Assembly: GCF_024124545.1 (NCBI RefSeq)
Contig: NZ_JAMXSF010000001.1
Location: 558,001 to 622,000 of the forward strand
Direction: 5' to 3'
Length of the DNA stretch: 64,000 nt
From: Pseudoalteromonas sp. XMcav2-N
GTDB taxonomy: Bacteria > Pseudomonadota > Gammaproteobacteria > Enterobacterales > Alteromonadaceae
Shown here piece by piece: positions 16,039 through 24,350 of this stretch. Within the stretch, counting starts at the first letter, position 1; each line of letters starts with the position of its first letter. A program made the position numbers and the translations under genes. The notes beneath the pieces are model-generated. The model was not told the origin of the DNA, made no database searches, and was given only the letters and a program-made list of their open reading frames with translations.

Positions 16039-18712
16039 AAACCTTTTTACTCCTAAATGGAAGCACCCGAAAACACAGGTGCGATTAGCCGCTGTGGACA
16101 AACTGGACACAAGCAAAGACGCCGACGTGTTACAAACACTCGCGCTGGAAGACGACTCAAGTCAGATCAGGAAAAAAGTCCTGGATAAAATGAATGATCT
16201 GAGTTTGTGGTGGAAGGTGTATAAGCGAGATCAGGAATTGAAAGAACTGGCAGAGCAGCATATTTCTCAGGCTGTGTTATCAGGTTCCAATTCGCTGAGT
16301 CAGGAGATCCGTGACGAGTACATTGACCGTTATGCACCCGCAAAAACGTTGGAAAAAGTCGCTTTTAGTGATATCGCTAACGAGCAAAAGGCAAAACTAC
16401 TCAAGCGCCTCGCCAATGCAAAGTTGATTGAAAAAGCATTTAAAGAAGGTGGTGAGCCATTACAGGTACAGTTACTGCCCTTGATCGCTCAGTACCAACT
16501 TGAAAAGGCTGTACTTAAGGCAGCCTCAGGGGAGGCGCGTACTGCGCTTGAGCATACGCTGGAGCAGCAACGTTTGAGCCAGATTATGCCAGCACAGGTG
16601 ACTCAGGAGGCCAAGTTGGTTCTGGCCAAGCTGAATGCGCTGCGTGACAAACAGGATTATGAAGTGGTTGCCAGCCAGTCTGATACATTGACGACACAAT
16701 GGCAGGCGCTTGAAGTACAGTGGCTGAGCGAAGAAGCACGGCAGGCTAACCAGGAAAAGTTTGAATCTATCTTGGCAAAGCTGAGCAAGCACCGTGAGGT
16801 ATTGCAGCTTGCGTTTGAACAGGCACAGCAGCAAGCTGAGCAGGCTGAAGCGAAAGCGAGCGCAATAAATGCGTTTGAAACTGGGTATGAGGCGTTAGAG
16901 CAGGCACTGTCTGATGCAGTGACAGCTCTGGACCTGACCGCTCAGGATAAGCTGCATACACAGCTGACCCAGCTTAAAAGTGATATCGAAGCGTCTGACT
17001 ACCATGTTGAGCCTGAACTAAAGGCGTTACTTGATAAGGTGCGTGACAGTGCCAAACAGCTGGAAAGCTTACCTGAGCTTGTAAGCGCAAAGGAACAATT
17101 CGATAAGGCATTGAGTGCACTTAAAGAGGTTGCGCCAAGCGAAGAGCTGGCACAGCTTGATACTGTGTTGGCAACTCAGAAGCAGGCTTATCAGCATGCT
17201 CAAACACAACTTCGCCAATTACCTGCGGCTTTGAAGAAGCATGCCTCAGAACAACTCAAGGAAATCAGCACCCAGTTCAATCAGACTATGAAACCCCTGG
17301 TTGATGTGCAGGATAAACATCTCAAAGAAGCGCGCAAAAAAGCGCGTGATGTACAAAGATTGCTTGACCAGGGTCGTTTTAATGTTGCGTTTGGCGTGTT
17401 TAATGGCTTTATGGAAAGCTATGAGCAGTTGAGTGAAGGCTTTAAACAGCAACTTGCAAAACAGTTCACAACTTTGAGCGAAGCCCTGCAGGAGCTAAAA
17501 GACTGGCAAAAATATGCGTCACAACCTAAGCGTACTGAGTTATTGCAGCAGCTTGATGAGATGCTGACGGAGCAGGAAGTCGATCCTAAAGCCCGTGCAG
17601 CACAGGTTAAATTGCTGCGAGTGCGCTGGAATGAACTCGGACGCGTTGAAAGCGACGAGGAGAAAGCGCAGGCAGCTCAGTTTGATGAGAAAATTGAGGT
17701 CTTATTCGCCCCTTGTCGTGCGTATTTTGCTGAGCAAGATGAACAACGTAAAAAGGTAATTGAACAGCGCGAAGAACTCGTCGGACAGATGGCCGCACTC
17801 ATCCCATTGACGCAACAGCCTGAAGCAGACTGGCGTCAGGTTGAAAGTGTGTTTAATCGGGTCAACAAACAATGGCGCGGTGCAGGTAGCCTGGATGCGG
17901 CAACTTATCAGGCACTCAATAAACGTTATCGTGACGCTTATACTCAGGTTAATGAGCAATTGAAAGCCCGTCATCAGGCTAATGCACAGTTGAAGCAAAA
18001 GTTGGTGGCGGAAGCGCAGGAGCAACTGGAGCTGGAAGATGTCGGTCAAGCCTGCGATACGTTGAAAACCCTGCAAAAACGCTGGCAAGAAATTGGCTTT
18101 GCCGGCACTAAGCAGGAACACACATTGTGGCAGGAATTCAGAAAGCACAACGATGCGGTATTTAGCAAACGTCAGGAGCAGAAAAACGCGGAACGTGAAC
18201 AGGCTCAGGCGCAGGAAGCACAGCAACGTCAGTTGCTGGCTGAATTGGACAGCCAAATGATCGATGCTAAAACCCAGTCAGAGCTGCTGTCGGTCAAAGA
18301 GGCAGTGATTAGCACAGAGGTGCTTGCATCGCTGAGAAAAACCAAACAGCAGTTGTTAGAACAGATAGAAGCAAAGTTGAATGAGCTATACTCGGCGCAG
18401 AGTCGTGAAAAGTTTAATGAGCTGGTTGAGGCCGTTCGTGTCGGAGATACACCACCAGGCAACTGGCTGAGTGGGAATGATTCAGGGCTAACTGCTGAGC
18501 AATTATTGCTGCGACTTGAAGTGATGACGAACAATGATTCTCCTGCAAGCTTTCAACAAGCTAGAATGGCAGAGCAGGTAGCGTTGCTGGAAGCCAAGTT
18601 ACAGGGCGGCGCCCAGTCACTGGAGTATTACCTCACTTGCTACCTGTCACAGGTCGTGAATGATACTCAAAATGTTGAACAGGAAAGACTCATTAAAGTT
18701 TTGACTGCATAA
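16028..18712 (+). CDS. Large coiled-coil DUF349 protein
   Basis: 894 residues, almost wholly helical and rich in Gln, Glu, Lys and Ala. The N-terminal region (about 15-160) looks like HEAT-type repeats (KTQVRLAAVDKLDTSKDADVLQTLALEDDSS). The rest contains several DUF349 repeats, each with W-x2-G and a terminal helix, as in RWNELGRVESDEEKAQAAQF, QWRGAGSLDAATYQALNKRY and RWQEIGFAGTKQEHTLWQEF. The family is of unknown function. It overlaps YeaC by 11 bases and ends with its own terminator. Expected cytoplasmic. Confidence 0.88.
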   Translation: MIFKNLFTPKWKHPKTQVRLAAVDKLDTSKDADVLQTLALEDDSSQIRKKVLDKMNDLSLWWKVYKRDQELKELAEQHISQAVLSGSNSLSQEIRDEYIDRYAPAKTLEKVAFSDIANEQKAKLLKRLANAKLIEKAFKEGGEPLQVQLLPLIAQYQLEKAVLKAASGEARTALEHTLEQQRLSQIMPAQVTQEAKLVLAKLNALRDKQDYEVVASQSDTLTTQWQALEVQWLSEEARQANQEKFESILAKLSKHREVLQLAFEQAQQQAEQAEAKASAINAFETGYEALEQALSDAVTALDLTAQDKLHTQLTQLKSDIEASDYHVEPELKALLDKVRDSAKQLESLPELVSAKEQFDKALSALKEVAPSEELAQLDTVLATQKQAYQHAQTQLRQLPAALKKHASEQLKEISTQFNQTMKPLVDVQDKHLKEARKKARDVQRLLDQGRFNVAFGVFNGFMESYEQLSEGFKQQLAKQFTTLSEALQELKDWQKYASQPKRTELLQQLDEMLTEQEVDPKARAAQVKLLRVRWNELGRVESDEEKAQAAQFDEKIEVLFAPCRAYFAEQDEQRKKVIEQREELVGQMAALIPLTQQPEADWRQVESVFNRVNKQWRGAGSLDAATYQALNKRYRDAYTQVNEQLKARHQANAQLKQKLVAEAQEQLELEDVGQACDTLKTLQKRWQEIGFAGTKQEHTLWQEFRKHNDAVFSKRQEQKNAEREQAQAQEAQQRQLLAELDSQMIDAKTQSELLSVKEAVISTEVLASLRKTKQQLLEQIEAKLNELYSAQSREKFNELVEAVRVGDTPPGNWLSGNDSGLTAEQLLLRLEVMTNNDSPASFQQARMAEQVALLEAKLQGGAQSLEYYLTCYLSQVVNDTQNVEQERLIKVLTA

Positions 18713-18727
18713 GCAAGGCTTATATGT

Positions 18728-18752
18728 AAAAAGCGCCGTAAGGCGCTTTTTT
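18728..18752 (+). terminator. Intrinsic terminator of the DUF349 operon
   Basis: AAAAAGCGCC / GGCGCTTTTTT around a GTAA loop, with a T-run. Confidence 0.9.
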
Positions 18753-18775
18753 ATTGTCTGTAATAAGCAAAGTTA

Positions 18776-18820
18776 TACCTATTTACTCCTCAAATTGAAT
18801 AGGAGTTGAGTGAAATGTAT
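18776..18820. repeat. Degenerate short copy of the interspersed repeat
   Basis: ATTTACTCCTCAAATTGAAT followed by AGGAGTTGAGTGAAAT matches, with substitutions and a deletion, the reverse complement of the left end of the long copy at 42361. It sits between a terminator and the stop of the convergent epimerase gene. Confidence 0.55.
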
Positions 18821-18821
18821 A

Positions 18822-19718
18822 TTAATGTAAAAGTTGCTGTAATGCTTCTTCAAGGTTTGGATAACGAAAACGGTAGTTGGCCCTGAGCGCGCGTCTTGGC
18901 AACACACGCTGGCCATAAATAAGTAGCTCTGACATCTCACCAAACATAGCTTTAAGCACGAATTCAGGCATAGTAAACATGGCCGGTCGCCTGAGTGTCA
19001 GCGCCAGGCGCTCAGCAAATTCTTTGTTCGACACGGGAGCCGGGGCTGTGGCGTTAAATACACCGGACAACTCCTGATGCTTGAGTAAGAATAAGAGTAA
19101 TTGCACCATATCGTCGATGTGGATCCAGGACATCATCTGTGTTCCGCTGGCCATCGGACCGCCCATCCCAAATTTAAATGCGGGCAACATTTTTTTCAGG
19201 GCGCCACCATGTTTCGACAATACTATGCCCGTTCTGACAATACAGACTCGCGTTTTTTCGCTCTGAGCATGATTAGCCTGTTCTTCCCATTCTTTACACA
19301 GCCGGTGACTAAACTCCTGGTAGGGCTCGTCGAAATCTTCCCCCACTTTGACGGTTGCACTTTGCCTGCCGTAATAACCAATGGCGCTACCTGATATAAA
19401 GGTATGTGGTGGGGTTTGGCAGTCTCGGATCCGCGCGCTTAGTTCACGCGTCAATAAAACTCGACTGTTCACAATGCGTGCTTTTTGTTTGTCCGTCCAG
19501 CGTTTGTCTGCAATGGGTTCTCCTGCCAGGTTAATCACGACATCCAGCTCATTGAAATTAACCTGATCCAGGCTATCTATGGGTTCAATCTTGCTGTCCA
19601 GCTTGCGTCTGGCTCCAGACACATTACGTGTTAAGACGATTATTTTGTGTTTGTTGACTAGGAACTTGCAAAGTTCTGAGCCTATCAGTCCGGTGGCGCC
19701 GGTAATTAATACATTCAT
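18822..19718 (-). CDS. yfcH: NAD-dependent epimerase-like SDR, YfcH/TIGR01777 family
   Basis: 298 residues. An N-terminal Rossmann motif (MNVLITGATGLIGSELCKFL) and the segment VINLAGEPIADKRWTDKQKARIVNSR identify TIGR01777. The catalytic-type ISGSAIGYYG Tyr/Lys region follows (residues about 107-116), and a C-terminal DUF1731-like end (LRANYRFRYPNLEEALQQLL). Length fits E. coli YfcH (297). The substrate is unknown; the family is cytoplasmic. The gene is convergent with the DUF349 operon and divergent from the AI-2E permease gene (201 bases between starts). Confidence 0.88.
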   Translation of the reverse strand: MNVLITGATGLIGSELCKFLVNKHKIIVLTRNVSGARRKLDSKIEPIDSLDQVNFNELDVVINLAGEPIADKRWTDKQKARIVNSRVLLTRELSARIRDCQTPPHTFISGSAIGYYGRQSATVKVGEDFDEPYQEFSHRLCKEWEEQANHAQSEKTRVCIVRTGIVLSKHGGALKKMLPAFKFGMGGPMASGTQMMSWIHIDDMVQLLLFLLKHQELSGVFNATAPAPVSNKEFAERLALTLRRPAMFTMPEFVLKAMFGEMSELLIYGQRVLPRRALRANYRFRYPNLEEALQQLLH

Positions 19719-19919
19719 GTATAACCCATTTTTAATAATTTAGTCTCTTATACTCAGTGCAGTGTATTGACGATCAATTTAATAGTTGTGCGTGCTTTGA
19801 TGCTAAATTCCGTTACAATGAAGCACCCGGACGGCCATTTTTTGTTAGGAATTGCCCAATGCCCGGGTCATATACCGGGAATAATCACCGGTTTCGCACA
19901 GTTAATGTAAGGAAAAGTC

Positions 19920-20954
19920 GTGTCTTCATTGTCTGGGATCACTAAAAGCTTAGTCGTTATCGCATCATTGTTCATTGTTTTAGCCGGAATAAAACTGGCC
20001 AACGAAATTGTTGTCCCTTTTGTTTTGGCGGCCTTTATTGCCATTATTTGCAATCCACTTTTGAAGTTTTTCGCAAATTACCGGATCCCTAAGGGGCTGG
20101 CAATTGTCCTGATTATTATGCTGGTCATGCTGATGGGCATGAGTCTGACAGGTCTGGTTGGCCAGTCGCTCAATGATTTTTCCAGCCAGCTACCCCAATA
20201 TCGTGAAGCGCTGAGAAGCAAATTTATCTGGTTTGTCGATATGGCGGCGCAGTACAATATCTTGGTAGACAAACAACAACTGATCGCACTTTTTGATCCG
20301 GGCAAAATGATTGATGTTGCAACCAATATGCTCACTGGTTTTGGCGGCGTCATGGCCAATATTTTCCTGATCCTCCTGACTGTGGTATTTATGCTCTTTG
20401 AAGCACCAATGATCAGCACTAAAGTGCACCTGGCGCTGGATGATCCGGATATGAAAATGAAACAGATTGACCGCTTCCTGGATTCCATCAACAGTTACCT
20501 GGCAATTAAGACCTTGGTATCACTGGCAACGGGCGTGTTGGCCGCGGGCTTTCTGTGGGTACTTGATATTGATTACTTTATCTTGTGGGGCGTCTTTGCA
20601 TTTTTACTAAATTATATCCCCAATATCGGTTCTATCATCGCCGCTGTTCCTCCGGTGTTGCTAGCGCTTGTCACTCACAACCCTATGGTCAGCGCCATAG
20701 TTGCAGCGGGGTATATCAGTATTAACACCATTATGGGCAATATTATTGAGCCTCGTTTCATGGGCAGAGGCTTGGGCCTCAGTACTTTAGTCGTGTTCCT
20801 GTCCTTGATTTTCTGGGGGTGGTTGCTCGGCACGGTAGGCATGCTACTGTCTGTACCACTTACTATGGTTGTTAAGATAGCGCTAGAGAACAGCGAGGAC
20901 GGACGTTGGCTGGCGACTATGTTGGGTGGTGAAGAGCAACATAATGCCAGATAG
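19920..20954 (+). CDS. AI-2E family (TqsA/PerM-type) membrane transporter
   Basis: 344 residues from GTG 19920 with AAGGAAAAG upstream. The topology fits PF01594: two helices at the N-terminus (about 10-60), one at 67-85, a long soluble helix region (QSLNDFSSQLPQYREAL ... MIDVATNMLTGFGG), and paired helices with LWGVFAFLLNYIPNIGSIIAAVPPVLLAL and INTIMGNIIEPRFMGRGLGLS, the most conserved stretch. Members export small molecules or ions (TqsA: AI-2; YtnA-like: Na+/H+), so the substrate is open. A 30-codon ORF with a promoter-like -10 lies just upstream (see findings). The stop codon falls inside a strong hairpin. Confidence 0.9.
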   Translation: MSSLSGITKSLVVIASLFIVLAGIKLANEIVVPFVLAAFIAIICNPLLKFFANYRIPKGLAIVLIIMLVMLMGMSLTGLVGQSLNDFSSQLPQYREALRSKFIWFVDMAAQYNILVDKQQLIALFDPGKMIDVATNMLTGFGGVMANIFLILLTVVFMLFEAPMISTKVHLALDDPDMKMKQIDRFLDSINSYLAIKTLVSLATGVLAAGFLWVLDIDYFILWGVFAFLLNYIPNIGSIIAAVPPVLLALVTHNPMVSAIVAAGYISINTIMGNIIEPRFMGRGLGLSTLVVFLSLIFWGWLLGTVGMLLSVPLTMVVKIALENSEDGRWLATMLGGEEQHNAR

Positions 20955-20970
20955 CGAAGGCTATCTGGCA
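20945..20970 (+). terminator. Strong hairpin overlapping the AI-2E gene stop
   Basis: TGCCAGATAGC / GCTATCTGGCA, 11 perfect pairs, GAAG loop. It spans the stop codon TAG (20952-20954). There is no U-tract, so it may act as a transcript stabiliser rather than as a terminator. Confidence 0.45.
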
Positions 20971-21071
20971 GCTCAATCAACTTAAAACCAATCTTGAAGC
21001 AAGGGTGTGTTGATTATCACTATCCGATACAGGCTGGTGTATGCTATGAGTTTTAGACAGAATTACCAGGG

Positions 21072-21497
21072 TTACTGGAGCAGAAAATCTGCTTGTAACT
21101 CATGTGTATGTTGCTTAATAAACTCGATTTTACAGCGTTTATAGACTTTTGCTGCCATGGTTGCGTTGGGCATCTGTTTTAGATAGCGCCAGCGGCAGGC
21201 ATCTTCCATATACCGTTCCTGATTGATAAAGCTACGTTGAATAATGGGCAGCAACTGGGAGTTGCCGGTTTCTTTTTGCAGGTTTTCGGTGTCCATCACC
21301 AACTTGGTTATCCAGGTTTTCCTCTCGCGCTCAAGCAACTCAATATTACCATCCAGGCACATTAAGTAACGTTTGGCTTTTTCAGGGTGATCTGAATTGA
21401 GGTGGTCGCACTGCTGCAGGGTTAGCCTGGCGGCGTGTGCAGACACGCTGAGCGTTAACAGGGTAAAAAAGCACAGTGTTTTATTGGTTCTGTTCAT
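21072..21497 (-). CDS. Secreted protein resembling LprI/DUF1311 lysozyme inhibitor
   Basis: 141 residues. Signal peptide 1-22 (MNRTNKTLCFFTLLTLSVSAHA). The mature part has four cysteines (QQC, LMC, DAC, KRC) and helical segments (NIELLERERKTWITKLVMDTENLQ, NQERYMEDACRWRYLKQ), a pattern that recalls the LprI-like domain of DUF1311, where a Trp-containing segment precedes the paired Cys. The resemblance is by eye. It overlaps the 3' end of the sensor kinase by 17 bases and is the last gene of the PepSY-PhoP-PhoQ-like operon, so it may be controlled by, or modulate, the two-component system. Periplasmic. Confidence 0.6.
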   Translation of the reverse strand: MNRTNKTLCFFTLLTLSVSAHAARLTLQQCDHLNSDHPEKAKRYLMCLDGNIELLERERKTWITKLVMDTENLQKETGNSQLLPIIQRSFINQERYMEDACRWRYLKQMPNATMAAKVYKRCKIEFIKQHTHELQADFLLQ

Positions 21498-22818
21498 AAC
21501 TAAATTCTATTGTAAACTGAGCGCCGCCCAGCTGGCTGTAATCAATGTCTATGCTTCCATGGTAGGAAGAGACGAGGTCAGACACAATGGCCATCCCTAC
21601 ACCATGACCACTTTCGTAGGTGTCGAGTCGTGTCCCTCGTTGTAGCAAGGTCTCTCTGTTTTGTTCGGGTACCCCGGGACCATCATCACTAATGATAAAA
21701 CGTACACCTTTGCTTTGATTATATTTCACTTCTATATCGACCTGAGAATTACAGGCTTTACAGGCATTGTCGATCAAATTGCCCAAAATTTCCATCAGAT
21801 CGGTCTTATCTCCCAAAAAAGCCGCCTCTTGCGGGCACTCAGAGCTAAAGTTAATATGCTTATCGTGATAGACCTTGGTCATAGCATTTAGAATAGAACT
21901 AACCACAGGCTGTACGCGAGTTTGCTTTTTCCAGGCATCAGAGGCGCCGGATGCCGCCCGCTTTAACTGGTGCTCAATCATAGCATTGATACGGTCAAGC
22001 TGTTCCTGAGCCTCATCGTTCTTTGCCATTGGGCTCGATTTTAGCACTGCCAACGGGGTCTTAAGCGCGTGCGCCAGATCGCTCAGTGAGGCACGGTAAC
22101 GTTCTTTCTGGCGTCTTTGCGAGTCCAGCAGTAAATTGAGATCCGCTTTAATGGTATTCAATTCAACCGGATAGAGGCCACTGATCTTATCTATTTCACC
22201 GGCTTCAACCGCCTTTATTTCCTTGTCCAGCCTTTGCAGTGGGCGAGCACTCCAGATAAAACCAAATGCCATCAGTGCCGCGATCATCACGCCCATAACC
22301 AGCATCCAGTTCACCAGGGTGTTACGAAACTGTGCCATTTGCGCAACCAGAGCCGAATTTTTCTTTAAAAGTATAAACTTAGCTTGTTGTGAATGGCTGG
22401 CATTGCCAAGAATGACGGTCATACTCAGCTGCCAATAAAGTTCCTGATTGTATTCAACTCGCTCGAACTCCGCCGCCCCGGCTTTACTTTGCGAGATGTC
22501 TGGCGTTACGGTTAGATTCATTGCTGATTCTGAGTGCCATACCAGCGCATTTTGCTGATAAATAAGTGCGTAAGTATCTGAATTAAGGCGGTTCAGTTCA
22601 GGTGCTAAAATGCTGTTTGGCATTTCCATTGTCACAAAGTCGACTTCGGAAATCAGTGAGTAGAGGTGGGCTTCCAGCGTTTTTTCTGTGGCGTCTACTA
22701 AAGTGGCATAGTAGGCACGGCCAATCGAGAAAAACAACGCGGGGAGGGCGACAATTAAAACAAAGACAAGGATAAATCCTTGCCTTATTTTTAGAGAGAT
22801 CTGAGCGCGATTTACCAC
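21481..22818 (-). CDS. PhoQ-like sensor histidine kinase
   Basis: 445 residues. TM1 about 15-35, periplasmic sensor domain about 36-165, TM2 about 168-190, then a linker. H-box SLSDLAHALKTPLAVL with the phospho-accepting His250. N-box NLIDNACKA, G1 DDGPGVP and G2 GHGVGMAIV follow. This matches the PhoQ arrangement, with the AHALKTPL H-box found in PhoQ and its relatives. It phosphorylates the response regulator upstream (7-base overlap). The signal is not certain; in PhoQ it is low Mg2+, acid or cationic peptides. Inner membrane. Confidence 0.9.
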   Translation of the reverse strand: MVNRAQISLKIRQGFILVFVLIVALPALFFSIGRAYYATLVDATEKTLEAHLYSLISEVDFVTMEMPNSILAPELNRLNSDTYALIYQQNALVWHSESAMNLTVTPDISQSKAGAAEFERVEYNQELYWQLSMTVILGNASHSQQAKFILLKKNSALVAQMAQFRNTLVNWMLVMGVMIAALMAFGFIWSARPLQRLDKEIKAVEAGEIDKISGLYPVELNTIKADLNLLLDSQRRQKERYRASLSDLAHALKTPLAVLKSSPMAKNDEAQEQLDRINAMIEHQLKRAASGASDAWKKQTRVQPVVSSILNAMTKVYHDKHINFSSECPQEAAFLGDKTDLMEILGNLIDNACKACNSQVDIEVKYNQSKGVRFIISDDGPGVPEQNRETLLQRGTRLDTYESGHGVGMAIVSDLVSSYHGSIDIDYSQLGGAQFTIEFSYEQNQ

Positions 22819-23486
22819 TGGTTTTTAAACCTATAACCTCGACCTCTGAGTGTTTCTACGGGATTCAGTGTGCCGTCCGGGTCCAGCTTCTTCCTTAACC
22901 TGAGCACGAAGACTTCAATTACATTCGAGTCCAGATCAAAATCCTGATCGTAAATATGCTCTGTCAGCTCCGATTTTGAGATAACCTTGTGCGGGTTGAC
23001 CATCAGATATTCAAGCACCTTGTACTCATAAGCTGTTAGTGTCAGCTCCCGATCTTCTACCCAAACTTGCTGAGAGCGAGTGTGGATTTTAACCGGGCCA
23101 ATACAAATCTCAGGATTCGCTTGTCCGGCACTTCTGCGGATCAAGGCATTACACCGAGCGATCAACTCCTCTGTGTGGAACGGCTTAGTAAGATAGTCAT
23201 CGGCACCGGCATCCAGCCCTTCGACTTTTTCCTGCCAGCGATCCCGAGCGGTCAAAATTAAAATGGGTAATTTAATATCTTTTGCTCGTGCTTGTCTGAT
23301 GAGTTCAATGCCATCGAGCTTAGGTAAGCCCAGATCGACCACTGCCAGATCAAGCGGGTATTCAGTTAAGTGAAAAAGACCGTTTTCTCCATCGTGGCAC
23401 AGGTCCACACTATATTTTTCTTTCTCCAGCGCGGTACGCAGGTTCTCAGCCAGTTGTATATCATCTTCTATTACAAGAATTCGCAT
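22812..23486 (-). CDS. PhoP-like response regulator (OmpR family)
   Basis: 224 residues. Receiver domain with the acidic pocket (EDD at 7-9), phospho-acceptor Asp51 (VVDLGLPKLDG), Thr in LILTAR and Lys in TKPF; winged helix of the OmpR type from about residue 125, with a final VETLRGRGYRFK. The family is certain. The pairing with the downstream kinase by a 7-base overlap supports a PhoP/PhoQ-type system. It binds DNA as a dimer and probably regulates its own operon, though no direct repeat upstream was confirmed. Confidence 0.93.
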   Translation of the reverse strand: MRILVIEDDIQLAENLRTALEKEKYSVDLCHDGENGLFHLTEYPLDLAVVDLGLPKLDGIELIRQARAKDIKLPILILTARDRWQEKVEGLDAGADDYLTKPFHTEELIARCNALIRRSAGQANPEICIGPVKIHTRSQQVWVEDRELTLTAYEYKVLEYLMVNPHKVISKSELTEHIYDQDFDLDSNVIEVFVLRLRKKLDPDGTLNPVETLRGRGYRFKNQW

Positions 23487-23489
23487 TGT

Positions 23490-23741
23490 TTAGTCCTTCT
23501 TCACTTCGCCCGTAACCTGGTGAACTTTTAAATCTATGATCCGACCATCGTCGCGTAAAATGCGCACAATGTAATAGTCTCCCTGCTTGGAGATTTTGAG
23601 GGTTTTACCCGCATACTGGTCGGTTGCAAGTTTAACTGCTTGTTTTTTGCTTATTGTGTCTTGCTTCTCGGTGGCCTGCGCAGAGTGTAACCCCAGTAAA
23701 CAACAGATCAGCGCTGTAGCAAAACATCTTGGCAACTGCAT
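23490..23741 (-). CDS. Small periplasmic PepSY-domain protein
   Basis: 83 residues. Signal peptide 1-23 (MQLPRCFATALICCLLGLHSAQA). The remainder is one PepSY domain: ISKKQAVKLATDQYAGKTLKISKQGDYYIVRILRDDGRIIDLKVHQVTGEV. It lies 3 bases before the response-regulator gene and heads the operon. PepSY domains are often inhibitory or regulatory parts next to peptidases and sensors, so a role as a sensor-side partner of the PhoQ-like kinase is an inference. The promoter must lie between 23742 and 23821. Confidence 0.8.
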   Translation of the reverse strand: MQLPRCFATALICCLLGLHSAQATEKQDTISKKQAVKLATDQYAGKTLKISKQGDYYIVRILRDDGRIIDLKVHQVTGEVKKD

Positions 23742-23821
23742 TTAATAAGCTCCACGGTTAGGGTTGCTTAACATCTTGTAGCACAGGCTAAGACTGATCG
23801 ACTTAACCCATGCTGAACTTG

Positions 23822-24121
23822 TTAAGGCAGTACTTTCTTGTATGGTTTAACCACGCTGTTAGCATAGACACCAGCTGCGATGTAGGGGTCTTCCGCAGCC
23901 CAGGCTTGGGCCTGTGCAAGGGAGTCAAATTCAGCGATGACCAGCGAACCTGTGAATCCGGCTTCACCTGGATCCGGGCTGTCAATGGCGGGCAACGGTC
24001 CTGCGGCAAACAAACGTTGTTGCTGTGCAAGCTCGTCCAGTCTTGCCAAATGCGCAGGGCGTGCAGCCAGACGCTTCTGTAAAGAGTTTTCAACGTCAGT
24101 TGAATAGATCATGTATAGCAT
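23822..24121 (-). CDS. yciI: YciI-like protein
   Basis: The frame is open from 24241, but alignment by memory with E. coli YciI (MLYVIYAQDKADSLEKRL...) places the start at 24121 ([25 protein letters not shown]), giving 99 residues. Conserved [27 protein letters not shown] and [28 protein letters not shown] are present. YciI has a ferredoxin-like fold and an Asp/His pair, and its true reaction is unknown. The gene runs away from the NSS transporter and is placed between the PepSY operon and that transporter. Ribosome binding site weak. Confidence 0.88.
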   Translation of the reverse strand: MLYMIYSTDVENSLQKRLAARPAHLARLDELAQQQRLFAAGPLPAIDSPDPGEAGFTGSLVIAEFDSLAQAQAWAAEDPYIAAGVYANSVVKPYKKVLP

Positions 24122-24350
24122 AAGGTGCTGGGGATTATTTTGTAATTTGGGGCTATCATAGACTGAATCTCCCCTTGGTGTAAATGCTATACACTCTTGT
24201 GAAGCATTAACCAATAAGCTGTCTGGCATGGATAAGGCCATTTGGTTTACGCTTCTGCGCGACGGATTAGACGTTTATACTTGAAATTCCTTGTGGATGG
24301 CTGGTAGAGTCCTTCGACTATTCTTATAAAATAATAATAAGGTTTTTCTT

